64,000 nt of DNA from Anastrepha obliqua (GCF_027943255.1 NC_072893.1:97533784-97597783), one strand, 5' to 3'. Positions 9,420 through 20,111 are shown, numbered from the stretch's first letter. Notes: a model not told the origin generated them from the sequence alone. Numbers and translations: made by a program.

Positions 9420-11185
9420 ATGCTATTTACTCTGGCGATTTGCATAGTGTTCACTTTCATTAATGGTACGTTGAGTTTCAAATTTTTCTTCAAGAACTAT
9501 TCTCTCAAAAAATCATAAAACGAAAGTTTTCAATGTTAACCAAAAAAAGTTATGCTTTCGAATGCTTTCTGTGGAATTTCATAATTTCTATGCATTGTGC
9601 GCCTACAACATAGACAACACAACGAGACAATACTTGAAAATATATTTACGTGTGTGTGTTCTTGCTACCGAGAACGTGTCAGTGCATGTCAACCTTCCGT
9701 TTCCGGCATACATTAATAGGTAAGAAGTAAATCCTCACCCTTTTGTTAAATTTTGTTTACATTAAGGGTGATTTTTTAGCTATTAAAGAAAGAGTATGCC
9801 AAAATTCGACTAAGCGGATGGACCATTTGAAGCGCAGTCGCGGTCAACATTTGCATGAAATAATCTTCAAACATTAAATTATATGGACTGTACTCGTACT
9901 ATCGATTTATATAAAAATTGCATGCATTTTTCTGAATTTTACGTGTGTTTTTTTGAAAAACTTCCCTATAGCTCTTAAAAAATCACCCTTTATATTTTTT
10001 TTTTGCGTTATCTATGCAGCAACTGGATAGCGACTTACGTAAGAGGTTCAGTTAAGAGTCCTGGTGTGATCACTTGCAAAGCAAAGTTATTGCTTTCACA
10101 AAGAAATCGTTCACTGTGACATATATGTACATATTAAATTACAGATAGTTGTGTATGTGTTGAGTATGTTAAACTTGAGTACTTGATGTGCTTAAACTGT
10201 AAAAGGAAAGAGAAAATGCCATTATAACATGCAAATAAAATATAAAACAGTACTCAGATAATAACTAATAGTGGCAGTTTTGCCATTAAACAAATGTAAA
10301 TTTTGTAATAAATAGTACTCTGATGACGCAAATAATAGATAAAATCTTGATATGAGGGAGTGGAAAAAACAAAGTGACAAAGAAATAATACAGTGTTTTG
10401 AGGGAGATTTACCTAGAAATAGTAGCCCTATTGAAATTTCGAGAGAAATGCATTCGCCGGCTTGCCAAGTAGTGGCCCTATAGGCTTTCCCCGACAGTCG
10501 GTTCTACGTTACCGGAACGACTCGGTTTTGTATCCAGCCAAGTACCAAGAAAAACCTTTCTTTAATTTGTACCTTCATGTGCACAAAGGGACACTTAGAC
10601 CCAACGAATACAGACAGTCACGGGATGTCTCCTGATGTCTCCTCTGCAAGAGTACAGGTGTGTGCAATAGCACACAACAATTCCTGTTGGGTTTTATCGT
10701 AGGAATCACCCCTTCGGGCATTTGCTATAGCCTGAGCCACCTCCCAGGTGAGTTAGTTAAAATATACTAGATACTATTTGCTTGTATTAAATGTGACAAA
10801 TGCACACATATGTACATTGTACATACATACATATAATTTTTTTTTTATTCTGTTAATAATGATAGTTCTGCTTATAAAGCTAAAACTAACATACAACTGT
10901 TTAATACATATATTGATGGCGACTGAGGCCTTCCGGCTATGTTCATAATTTAATTATCGCTAGGTATTAAGAATAATACTTAGGCTTGAACAGTTTAATT
11001 TAGTTAATATTGTGTATACGTATGTACGCATGTATGTACCATAAATATTTACTCCTTAACATTTGAGTGGAATAAAACAAATCACCATACTCTCATTTAC
11101 CAAATAACTCTCTCTTCCCCGTATCGCAACAGCTGATTGCGGCAAAAAGCTCTTACCACTCGCCGCTCGACGTCGAGCATGTTAG
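9420..11185 (+). CDS. possible two-exon small secreted peptide
   Basis: Hypothetical gene. Exon 1 (9420-9465) encodes MLFTLAICIVFTFIN, a short hydrophobic signal-peptide-like sequence, and ends at a GT donor (G|GTACGT). A pyrimidine-rich tract TCTCTCTTCCCC leads to an AG acceptor at 11131-11132. Joining to 11133 gives a phase-1 codon (Ala) and then DCGKKLLPLAARRRAC and a TAG stop ending at 11185. The predicted preprotein is 32 residues with signal cleavage plausible after Ala, leaving a 16-residue, basic, two-cysteine peptide. The 1.67-kb intron would contain the DD41D deletion derivative at 9764-9990. I recognise no family, and chance agreement of donor, acceptor and phase is possible. Splicing could also continue past 11180. 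Confidence 0.22.
9764..9990 (+). mobile_element. deletion derivative of the 34550-type DD41D element (227 bp)
   Basis: The left end AAGGGTGATTTTTTAGCTAT and right end (ATAGCTCTTAAAAAATCACCCTT) are those of the 1.27-kb DD41D element at 34550-35819. The interior jumps from the 5' TIR straight into the 3' end of the transposase gene: codons for TKRMDHLRRSRGQHLHEII match text, followed by the 3' UTR. About 1.0 kb of the gene is missing. TA follows the right end (9991-9992); the left flank is TT, so the TA duplication is imperfect. Confidence 0.85.
9993..10419. other. non-coding DNA
   Basis: AT-rich sequence with no recognised element. Confidence 0.5.
10420..10760. other. GC-richer patch of unknown origin
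   Basis: This stretch is clearly less AT-rich than its surroundings and includes CCCCGACAGTCGGTTCTACG and further G/C-rich text to about 10760. The composition suggests imported repeat sequence, perhaps an untranslated or gag-region piece of a LINE. No ORF or end structure supports that, so it stays unassigned. Confidence 0.25.
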
Positions 11186-11189
11186 CTGC

Positions 11190-13425
11190 AACGATAAAGT
11201 GTTTGGCTCGAACCTGATACGAATGCAAACATTACAGGGCAGGCGAGAAACAATATGAAATGATTAATGGATTGCGCTCAAATTTATATTTGGGCCCCTT
11301 TATCTTGCCGAAGAACAAAATTTATATTATATAAAACACATTTTTTGTTCCTCTTTGGTTGGATTTTTCTGAGCATTAATTTGAGTTATTTCTAATGGCA
11401 AGGAGTTTAGAATTTGTCATTCACAACAGTAAAAACAATCGGTAATAATCATGTGGCATTTATCATGTGCAGAGCGAAGCCATGATAACTACAGCAGCTG
11501 CGATAGCGCCTGATGTGGTGGTACCTGAGCAGCGGCTTGGGCAGCAATTATGGGAGCACATGGCTAAAAAAGCTCTTATGGCTTTTATTTTCCTTTGCAC
11601 TGTTGTTATTGCCAGTTTTTTATGTATGAACATAACATTTATTTATTTTTGTCGTTATGGCTAGTATTGTTGCTATTTCGCAGATTTATAAATATGTATA
11701 AAAGCCACAGAGAAAGAAATACATACATATGCCTATAGGTACATAAAAGGTGTAGGTGAAGAAATAATGTAAGCGAAATGGTGAAGCTAAAACCAGCAAC
11801 TTGCTGGCCGAAAGAATTGCATATATGCAAAGAAAACTGCATTTCACTAAGCGATGCATAGTACTGCTGCTTTTTTGTTTGTTTTAGAATTTGCTTCGAA
11901 TTAATTAATTTGCTTTTTTGAATTAATTACAGTCTGCGCCCAGAGTAAAAGGGGGATGACATGTTTTAATTCATCGGGAATGAAATGTTTGATTTGAAAT
12001 GTTTTCTACTTTTTGATCTTCATTAGTTAGCTTTATAAGTTCGCTTTCATAGTTTAAGACTTGATATCTAACTTTGGGGCTGATTCAAAAGAAATTAGCC
12101 AATAGGCGGTGTACCATAGACCATATAATAAATATTGTACTTACAATACACTTTTGTGATAGCAAAGTACCCAACTGGTCTCATTTGTTTACTGTACGCA
12201 CTATTAGAAGATCTCTCTATTACATTTTAATCAACGTTACTTCACTTGGAGAATAACTATTAAATATATCAGTCTATTATAGAAAATTCATATTAACCCA
12301 TAAGCGTTGTAATAGTTGGATTGTGAACTCAATAAAAAGGCGATGACAATTATTACGAATTACGTTTTTATGTTTCGGAATCAATACCTTCGCAGCAATT
12401 TTTACAATTAAATAATTGAGTAAGTCGCTAAGTGCTATTGTCTGTTAAATATTAAAACTTCAAGCTTAATCAAAGGCCTGCACTAGTTATACCCAAAGTC
12501 AAGGTATGCACATTTTACGAATATGTTGAGTACTCGTACTTCGCTGTGTGCCATTATGAAGGAAGTTGTACACATTTTATGACGAACGCTTTAGTTCATC
12601 TATATACTTACAGTTTACTTTTGAGTGTGCATGTGCAGCATAAGCTGCTGAAAGCTGTTTTCGCTCGTGAGCTCAAGGGCTGGGCAACCTGGTCTACGCT
12701 CATGCAAGCTCGTCCCATGCAAGCTCCTGCAGGCAATATGTCATACCTGTCTTTATTGAGCGGCGATGATCGCTTTGATGGTGCTTTGATGAATTTTATC
12801 CATTTCTTAATGAATACAAAAAATTGAGTGCATATGTATGTATGTATGTATGTACCTATATATTGTACATTTTTATTAATATCAGTTTGTTTAAACGAAT
12901 CTAATTAAAACGAATTCATCAAGCGGTTGCTTTTGTTAATTGTGGCATAGGTACAGAAAGTAAGAAAAAGTGAAGGAGAAAAGCTCGGTAATTCGGTTTT
13001 CCAAAATACCGAGAGAATTTAAGGCTACTTGCTTACAATACTTCTTTAGTTCGCGCATTGTTACCTCTCAAACTTTACCACATTACCGATTCACAACTAT
13101 CATCAAAATTGAAAGCGAAGTTAGCGTTACTGTCAAACAAATAACTTGCATTTTTTTGGCTTACCATTTTAATACCAGTCCTCTGAAACACAAATGCTTC
13201 CAGAAGACCTGCCGTATGGCTGTGAAAGATACAAATGATTGCTTTTTAAGCTTTTAAAATAATTCCACAGACAAAATAAGGAAACTAAACCACTAAACTC
13301 GAAAATTTAAGCGCGATTTGTATGAAGTATGAAGCTCATAGAGCTACAATAAATATTTTATAGGTTTGCCTAGCCCATATAATTTGGTCACCTTATAACA
13401 GCGAAAATACATATACAGAATATAT
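11190..13425. other. non-coding DNA; short microsatellite
   Basis: Mostly AT-rich with no recognised element. A (TATG)n microsatellite lies at about 12834-12854. Short ORFs at 11467-11664 and 12546-12827 are not TE-like and have no recognised domain; either could be chance. Confidence 0.4.
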
Positions 13426-13433
13426 ATATGCAT

Positions 13434-13893
13434 TAGGCCGGGTCGATTTGTGGGGAGGCAAAAAAATCGCCCATTGCTCTGTGAAAATCATATTCTAGGG
13501 ATCAAAATAAGAAACTTTGCCGAAGGAACCATACCTCTAAAACGAATTCTGATGTCCCCAATTTGGGTCGAACTTTTTAGTTTCTTTTCCCATGTAAAGG
13601 CCAAAAATGGTGATATTTTGAAATGATTGTATGGGGAACCCCCCAGGGGAGTTCCAGGGGGCGTGCCACTGGCATGGGTGGATCGGCCGGCCAAAGTTAG
13701 TGGGGGTCGGTCATACATTTGGACTCGATTGGAGCACTCTAAATGGGTCAAAAGGGGATTTTTCGTTCGACCCAAATTGGGGGACATCAGAATTCGTTTT
13801 AGAGGTATGGTTCCTTCGGCAAAGTTTCTTATTTTGATCCCTAGAATACGATTTTCACAGAGTAATGAGCGATTTTTAAATCGACCCGCCCTA
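13434..13893. mobile_element. long-TIR hAT-like MITE, copy 2 (460 bp)
   Basis: Same family as 6832-7297. Ends are TAGGCCGGGTCGATTT and AAATCGACCCGCCCTA, and about 130 bp at each end are inverted copies. The 8-bp flanks ATATGCAT (13426-13433 and 13894-13901) are identical and fit nTnnnnAn. Pairing of the arms would fold nearly the whole element into a hairpin. The central unpaired part is GC-rich (near 13640-13720). The two copies differ at scattered positions only. Confidence 0.9.
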
Positions 13894-13907
13894 ATATGCA
13901 TATAGTT

Positions 13908-14230
13908 GTATATATATGCATATATAATTGGCTCGTACACCATTTTTGGGTGTTTGGCCGAGCTCCTCCTATTTGTGGTGTGCGTCTTGATGTTGTTCCA
14001 CAAATGGAGGGACCTACAGTTTCAAGCCGACTCCGAACGGGAGATATTTTTATGAGGAGCTTTTTCATGGCAGAAATACACTCGGAGGTTTGCCATTGCC
14101 TGCCAAGGGGCGATCGCTATTAGAAAAATGTTTTTCTTCATGTTTTGGTGTTTCACCGAGATTCGAACCTACGTTATCTCTGTGAATTCCGAATGGTAGC
14201 CACACACCAACCCATTCGGCTACGGCGGCC
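13908..14230 (-). repeat. tRNA-derived SINE (copy A), full length
   Basis: On the minus strand the head GCCGTAGCCGAATGGGTTGG is box A-like and GGTTCGAATCTC is a Pol III box B. The two are spaced like a tRNA, with best resemblance to a class II (Ser/Leu) tRNA. The body runs from AAAAACATTTTTCTAATAGC to GGAGGAGCTCGGCCAAACAC. The 3' tail is an AT-rich run (TATATATATGCATATA). A 10-bp duplication GCATATAGTT flanks it (13898-13907, 14231-14240), showing target-primed insertion. The left duplication overlaps the target duplication of the adjacent MITE, so the SINE came after the MITE. Confidence 0.92.
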
Positions 14231-14489
14231 GCATATAGTTAGTTATATGTTTTATCAAGCAGATCATTTTCAGCAAATTTTATAAGCCAACTTTTAAGTA
14301 AAGGCTGTGTAAACTTAATTTCTCTGGGAGGGGGAACTATGAATATCGTCCAAATTATTATCTATTTCATGTTGTTCATTTTTCTTTTATTCAAAGCGTT
14401 GGGTCCTTCTAACAAAAAAATTCTTCACTATCGGATTAATAATCTTGATACAGGTTCGATGAAAGATCTAAACCACTAATATTCCATGA

Positions 14490-14860
14490 TTGTTTTTCCA
14501 TTAGGGCTATGGTAGATAACATCACTGGACACCGGCGCTTGGGGGCGTGCGGCTTCACAACTTTTGTCGCAGCTACAGAGATGAGTAGGAGGAAGAGAGC
14601 GGCGAATATGAAATGTACTTATAAGCAACTACCCCACTCGGGCAAATACGGGACACCTTCATCTTAAGAAATATTTCTTTGAATACCCAGCGGACTAAAA
14701 TTCAATAGATATTCGGAATCTACAGCGTTTATAAAAATAAACTTATTGATTATTTGGAGAGATGGCCTAACCCAATTCCTGAACAGAACTTCTGCAACTT
14801 AATATTGTTGTAACAGGGCGAAGCGCTGTGGATCCATTTATTTATGTACACCCTTTAAGA
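14490..14860 (+). pseudogene. LINE ORF2 C-terminus relic (RNase H-bearing type)
   Basis: In shifting frames one reads ITGHRRLG, then FCRSYRDE followed by a Glu-rich run, then a piece like KKYFFEYPA. These match the C-terminal order in the LINE at 42123-43328 (LTGYCLIGSH, DFCRSCLNTEEEE, then the FIKATGWF end). Several frameshifts and stops are present. The zinc-knuckle Cys are only partly kept. It is short and decayed, so the class is inferred from similarity to the other copy in this window. Confidence 0.45.
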
Positions 14861-14961
14861 GGCATTAAAATAATATGAGCTAATGAAATTTTTAACTTTA
14901 AAACTAAGCGTAATTTTTAAGACTACATGACGATTGCAGCAACGCCTGAAGGGGGCAAATA

Positions 14962-15667
14962 CAGGGTGGGCCATATAGCGTTTGCTTTTTGAACCACCTA
15001 TTTTTTTGAGAATGGTAGCACAAATGACATGACAAATGTGTTCATAATTTACTTAAAGGTTTGACATTTACGAAATGGGACGCTATACGCTTGAATAAAA
15101 TTGGGAAATATTGAAAACATATTTCCAAAGTGGTGAGTCTTCTTCCTCTTCTGCGGTTACAGTAAATGGCGAGCGTTACCGTGACATGCTCAAAGAGTTT
15201 TTGTTTCCAAAAATTGAAGAGGATGACATGGACGACATTTCGTTTCAACAGGACGGTGCAACTTGTCACACTGCCAAAGTTGCACACGAACTTTTGGCTA
15301 CCGTTTTTGAATTCCGATATCAATTGGCCGCCTCGGAGCTGTGATTTAAGCCCGTTGGACTATTTTTTGTGTGGAGCCGTTAAGGACAAATGCTACGCGA
15401 ACCATCTAGAGACGATTGATGCTTTAAAATACGAAATCGAAGTTGCCATTCATGAAATTGGAGCCCAAACAATCGAAAATGTGCTTAAAAATTGGGTTGA
15501 TCGAATGGCCTACTGTAAAGCCAGTCGTGGCAGTCATTTGAACGATATTATTTTTCATTCATAAATGACAATGTTCAATCTTCAAAATAAAAAAAAAGTT
15601 TGAAAAAATATTGATTAGTTTTTTTTTATAGCCGATTCAAAAAGCAAATTTTACATGGCCCACCCTA
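14962..15667 (+). mobile_element. internally deleted DD41D element (706 bp)
   Basis: TIRs begin CAGGGTGGGCCATATAGC at 14962 and, on the other strand, TAGGGTGGGCCATGTAAA at 15667. Both continue into GCTTTTTGAA. TA flanks lie at 14960-14961 and 15668-15669. The transposase gene inside has lost its middle. Its TIR sequence differs from the other DD41D elements here, so it belongs to a separate lineage. Confidence 0.88.
15075..15564 (+). pseudogene. DD41D transposase with internal deletion
   Basis: The ATG at 15075 starts MGRYTLE, then a stop, then WEILKTYFQSGESSS, the first helix of the DNA-binding domain. It is fused directly to AVTVNGERYRDMLKEFLFPK, which normally lies about 160 residues further on. 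Then follows FQQDGATCHTAKVAHELL (second catalytic Asp), a frameshift near 15300, then INWPPRSCDLSPLDYFLCGA (third Asp) and a typical C-terminus ending SRGSHLNDIIFHS. The first catalytic Asp block (FSDEAHF in relatives) is deleted. It cannot encode an active transposase but could still be mobilised in trans. Confidence 0.87.
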
Positions 15668-15940
15668 TACTAGCATCATAGGTATTTTGCATTTCACTTC
15701 TAGTGGAATTAAGAATTCCACCCCCACCCCTACCGGGGCTGTAAATCACACACACCCACAGAAGCACGAGCACAGTTTACGCATGCTTTCAATTTCCCGG
15801 TCAATTTCCCTTTTCGTTTAGCTTATGTGGCCACTCCAACTTGCATGCAGACTAGTAGAGCAAACTTGTTCGCTGTCGAGCCAGTTTGATGAACAAGTTA
15901 GAACATTTTCATTGGGGCTAGCTGAAGGTATGCTTGTGCT
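15668..15940. other. non-coding DNA upstream of a putative promoter
   Basis: Contains a C-rich stretch (CCACCCCCACCCCTACC near 15720) and CA-rich text (near 15750). No coding content was recognised. It could be the upstream region of the promoter candidate at 15948. Confidence 0.3.
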
Positions 15941-15947
15941 TTCACGT

Positions 15948-16001
15948 TCAGTTCTATACTAGCTATCGATAACGAAGTAAAATTAGCACGCGAGTGTAAG
16001 T
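15948..16001 (+). promoter_or_regulatory. candidate core promoter with DRE and short 5' exon
   Basis: TCAGTT at 15948-15953 matches the Drosophila initiator consensus. TATCGATA at 15964-15971 is a perfect DRE (DREF-binding site). GTGTAAGT near 15994-16001 gives a strong splice donor (T|GTAAGT). Together they look like a non-coding first exon of about 46 nt. No TATA box is visible at the expected spacing. No downstream exon was identified, so the gene it would serve is unknown. Confidence 0.3.
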
Positions 16002-17727
16002 GCCTTTCGTTTTATTTCTTTATTTTCATTTAAAAATCAGATAATATAAATTTTTTTGAAAAGAAGAAATATGCAATAAAAATATATATATACAAAGATA
16101 TATATTGCGCATTTTGTAAATGTGATTGCATGTGTGCGTATAATTTCGGTTAAAGTGTTTGAAGTGGCACATATATGGAAAGCGCGCAAATTTGGCTTCC
16201 GGGCAGAGCTGCAATACCAACAATAACTGGCATCTCTGCTTGGTTCCATGCAAAGCCCGCTACTTCTTCGTTGTGTACAGGTTGGAGTGAGGGTGCATTC
16301 AACACCCATACCACTAAGAAAAAGGCTCGCCTACACATACATGCATCACCGGGTCTGTGAACAATTGCATTTTACCATTGGGTTATAATTATTATTACTC
16401 CTTACTCAATTGCTGCACTCTGTGAATTTTTGTTTGCACTTGCGCCGCAAGCTGCAATAGTACGAGCTTGTACATTTGTGAGTGTTTGTGCGTGCACGAA
16501 TACAATAGTTTTTGCGGTTAATGCAACTGCAGGCAAATTGCTGCATTTGATCAATTGGCAATTTTCAGTGCTACATTTCTTCGTGTTTTTTTTTTTGTGT
16601 TTCCCTTCTTACAATTATTTCCTGCTTTGTGATGAGTTTCTTGTGCAGTGTCGAAATTCAAGGAAAAGAAGATTTAAAAAAAATTAAAAATTTACCCATA
16701 ACATGTGAAGTGCCCAGATTTCTCTGATTACATAAGTATTCGAAAGCGTGTGTATGCTATAACGTTTGCTGTGTTCCTGCTACAATGATCCCGAGCCGGA
16801 TATAAATTTAAGTTTATATAAAAATCGTATTAAATTGTGATTCGCTTTTAGTGTTACGAAGAATTTTGATATGCATGCATATGTTACAATGCAGAATAAC
16901 TATGAAATTTTGATATTTAAAGGAAAAGAAATTATATTTGGTGGCTGATTTGGTGTTTTGGTTGAATTTTTAGTGGCGATCAATGACAATGCTGAACCAA
17001 ACAAACAGCAAAAAACTGATAAATTAAAAATTAAACAACAGACATGAGTCTTGCCAAATTCCTATGCCTGCGGGTTGAACTATTTCTTATATGCAACTTG
17101 CGACATTTATATGGCAGTGTGCTAGAAAGTGTGCGTTATGTCCACCTACTCTCCTTTTATAGGCCGAAACTAGCATCGAATTGGACAAAAAAGGTTTATT
17201 ACATTCCACACAATGCTAAATTTGATATGCTGATAGCTAAATTTGACAAATTACTTAGGATTTGCGGTTTTGCGATTAATTTTTGTGCTCTCAACACAAT
17301 TCTGCGGTTCAAAAGCAAGTTCCAACAAAAAATTATTTTCAAACAAACCTTTAATGGCCACGTTTGAGTTTCCATTATTATTAAACTGCAATTGAGCGAG
17401 ACTCATAAAAATGAGACGCTGCGGTTTTTGGGCTCGCCGATTACAACTTTGGTTTCAGTTTTTCAAAATTCGGATCGGCGGATCCAAAATGACTGTTCCT
17501 AATCTTAGTGAAGACGGAGTAAATGCACGAAGAATGTTTCACCATTTCATCTCTGAAAGGTTCAACAGTCTCACCTGTTGATTTGCTTTTGTTTGCTGTT
17601 TAAAATTGATTTTTAAAATAGGTGAATTCGAGCTTAATCTCACCTCCTATATGTTTTTTTAGATGCATGGTTATATTTACTAAATCGCTCATAACTAGAC
17701 TTGAGCCCAACAGTAAATTTTTAAGTC
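16002..17727. other. non-coding DNA, no recognised feature
   Basis: AT-rich; several overlapping short ORFs at 16026-16690 on both strands show no recognisable domain. Nothing else supported. Confidence 0.45.
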
Positions 17728-17730
17728 TTA

Positions 17731-18596
17731 TGCCCGAATTCTGTAAGCAGTCACTAATTGAGACTTTTCGTGGTGAAATTTGATTTTGATACTAGTTGCA
17801 ATTCAGTAAGCAATCTCACGTCATTAGTCTCAAAAAAAAAAAAGTCAATAATTAGTGATCTACTTCTGAGCAGCTCACAAAACGAAAAATATGGAATAGG
17901 AATTAATTATTTTGTATATATTGCAAAAAAAGCGCGAAAATGAAGCGAAGTAATATGTTTTGGGTAAAAATTTCTTAAGAACACGAATAATTGTGTATTT
18001 ATTGACGTTTTAGAAATATGCGTAGACTGATTCCGGCAAGTTTACGCAGCACGGAAGACCCATTCCTTCTGGAAGAAGACGTTTTCAGGAGGTTTTTTAG
18101 GTTCCCGAAATCCTTCTGCTAAGAACTTATTCAAGATCTCAAACCACTTGACAAGTTTGAGCGGAATTCCCAGCTCGTTCATTCAACGGAATGTATATAG
18201 AGATGCAATTCAACATTATCGATTATTAATTTTGTTTGTCTCAATTGAATTGTTGATAAACCGATTCAGGTAAAAGGTTTATAAAACAGAAATTAAAAAC
18301 GTTATTTTCTATGAGCTTAGTAATATTCATATTCTTTATGTTTTTGATGAAGAATTTCGCTTGATATATGAGTTTAAAAAATCGATAAGTGAATTTTTGC
18401 TAAACTTTTTGAGTATCTCTAGCCGATACGTGCCATCAGCTGACTGTCTCTATTTATTTTCACCATGATATTTGGTGAAATTCTTGTGATTTTCCCTTAC
18501 TGAATAGCAAAATCGTCTCAAGTCACAAAAAGAGTCACTAATTTATAATCTCAATATTAGTGACTTGAGATGAGATTCTCTTACAGAATTCGGGCA
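17731..18596 (+). mobile_element. PIF/Harbinger-type element, 866 bp, non-autonomous
   Basis: Perfect 17-bp TIRs TGCCCGAATTCTGTAAG lie at 17731-17747 and inverted at 18580-18596. TTA flanks both sides (17728-17730 and 18597-18599), the 3-bp duplication typical of PIF/Harbinger. Subterminal motifs AGTCACTAAT and TAGTCTCA recur near both ends. A Harbinger-like transposase fragment lies at 18018. The element is too short to carry a whole transposase plus its partner Myb-like gene, so it is a deletion derivative. Confidence 0.87.
18018..18200 (+). pseudogene. Harbinger (HARBI1-like) transposase N-terminal fragment
   Basis: The ATG at 18018 opens MRRLIPASLRSTEDPFLLEE, followed by DVFRRFFRFPKSFC, a TAA stop, then ELIQDLKPLDKFERNSQ and a second stop at 18198-18200. 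The segment DPF...F...FRFPK.....LI..L.P is the N-terminal block of HARBI1/Harbinger transposases. The catalytic DDE domain is missing. The flanking TIRs and TTA duplication independently support this family. Confidence 0.7.
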
Positions 18597-18599
18597 TTA

Positions 18600-19062
18600 A
18601 TCTAGTTTATCTGCTTGTTAGCCTCGTTTTTGTTTACGTATTTCTTGTTAACACGGGGCGATCTTTTCGGGGCGACGTGATATATTGATTGTGAGTAGCA
18701 AGAGGTTTAGGGTGGGTGTGCAACTTTTTGAGATATTTTTTCTGCTCTTCTTAAAGCCGTTATCTGCACCGTGGTTTAAAGATCTCTATATACGCGTTTT
18801 TTACGTCCCATGTACGTTTCTACTTTTAATGTTAATTTCCGGTTCATTAGGAATTATGAGTTTGTGTTTTCCAAGTTATTGGCACCTTTTTGTAAAAATG
18901 TGCCTCTATCTATGTATTTTATTACTTAATAATTCAATAATGAAATACTTAATCCGTTGATGCGATTTGGATGTAAGGGAAAAAGAGCTTATCCCCTTTC
19001 TAGGTAGTAAAAAATTTAAGATTTGAAAGTACTTAATTATTTATATTTATAACTTAACCATA
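18600..19062. other. non-coding DNA
   Basis: A 91-codon hydrophobic ORF at 18685-18960 has no family resemblance and probably reflects T-rich sequence. Nothing else seen. Confidence 0.45.
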
Positions 19063-19064
19063 TA

Positions 19065-19517
19065 TTAGGTTGGAGAAACCTATTATTTTCTTGGTAGATG
19101 GCTGTAGTGAGCGATATCTGGGAAAGTATCGATCAAACAATTTGAAGTTTATGCTCGTTGTCAAGGTGACTTTTCACACTATGCTATTTTTTGTTTATTC
19201 GATTCAGTTGTGAGTTATAGGGTATTAACAATGGAAGTCAAAAAAGAGAAAATCCGGTACGTTTTACAGGTTTTTTTTGATAAATGCGAAAATGCCAGCC
19301 AGGTTCATGGTGCCGATACTGTAACAGCGAATTACGTGCAAGTTTGGTTTAGTTGATTCTGTTCAAGTATTTTTGATGTTAAAGTAAATGCCGATAATGT
19401 CGATAAATTCAGAGAACTAATCGAAGTTGACCGGCATGTTAGTAGTCATAGCAACGCCCAGTAGCTTATGATCGACTATAAAACAGCTTTAAGCCATTTG
19501 CGGAAATATTATGGCCT
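19065..19517 (+). mobile_element. mariner 5' half (irritans-like)
   Basis: The left end reads TTAGGTTGGAGAAACCTATT after TA at 19063-19064. A 5' UTR and transposase start follow. The 3' half and right TIR are missing. Confidence 0.7.
19231..19517 (+). pseudogene. mariner transposase N-terminal pseudogene
   Basis: From the ATG at 19231: MEVKKEKIRYVLQVFFDKCE and NASQVHGADTVTANYVQVWF, a TGA/TAG-type break, then IFDVKVNADNVDKF, LIEVDRHVSSHS and YKTALSHLRKY. These are the two helix-turn-helix motifs of an irritans-type mariner (V.AWF.RFRSG.FDVKD and VLNHL.K in intact copies). Two in-frame stops and no catalytic domain. It is unrelated in sequence to the other mariners here, so it represents another subfamily. 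Confidence 0.75.
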
Positions 19518-19519
19518 GA

Positions 19520-20105
19520 TTTTTATCTAAAGTATTATATATTGACAATGCATGTGGTTGGCATATAAATATATGTGCCTAATTACCGAGTTCTTTACAA
19601 ACTATATTTTATAGTATTTTTGTTTTTAAAACTTTAATGTGGTAATTTTTCCCAAGTTTTTAATGATTTTTTCATATTTTACAAAGGTGAATATCTTCAA
19701 TGCAAAAGCTCGTGATTTGACAAACAATTATGATAACCAGTATGGTTCTGAAATAATAAAAATACAACTTAGTAATATTTTCAACTTAATTGTTGGATTT
19801 CACAAAACTTTGACCACCTTATCTTAAAATCTATGAGTTTCCCACAAAAAATATTTTTCCCATTCTCAGAGGAACTATGTTAATCCATGTCTGAAATTTG
19901 CATATTGCCTGAGCCATATCGTCCCAAGCCCAATGAATTGTTTTATCTACCCCTCAGCAAGTATTTGATTGACTTTATTTATCCAGTCCCACAAGTCATT
20001 CCTTAAGATGGGCTAATTCTTTTTCCAGGTGAAACACACGACAGTCAGTATATGATCTAAATAAAAATTCGTTTAAATAAAACAAACTAAATAAATAAGG
20101 GCTTA
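19520..20105. other. non-coding DNA
   Basis: AT-rich with no recognised element. Confidence 0.5.
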
Positions 20106-20111
20106 CTCTGT

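Noticed and set aside
12546..12827. 93-codon ORF
   Set aside because: Composition is mixed and no domain, splice context or relatives in the window support it.
16026..16360. Several overlapping ORFs of 60-90 codons
   Set aside because: Two strands and three frames are open in the same place with no recognisable motif; more likely chance in a slightly GC-richer patch.
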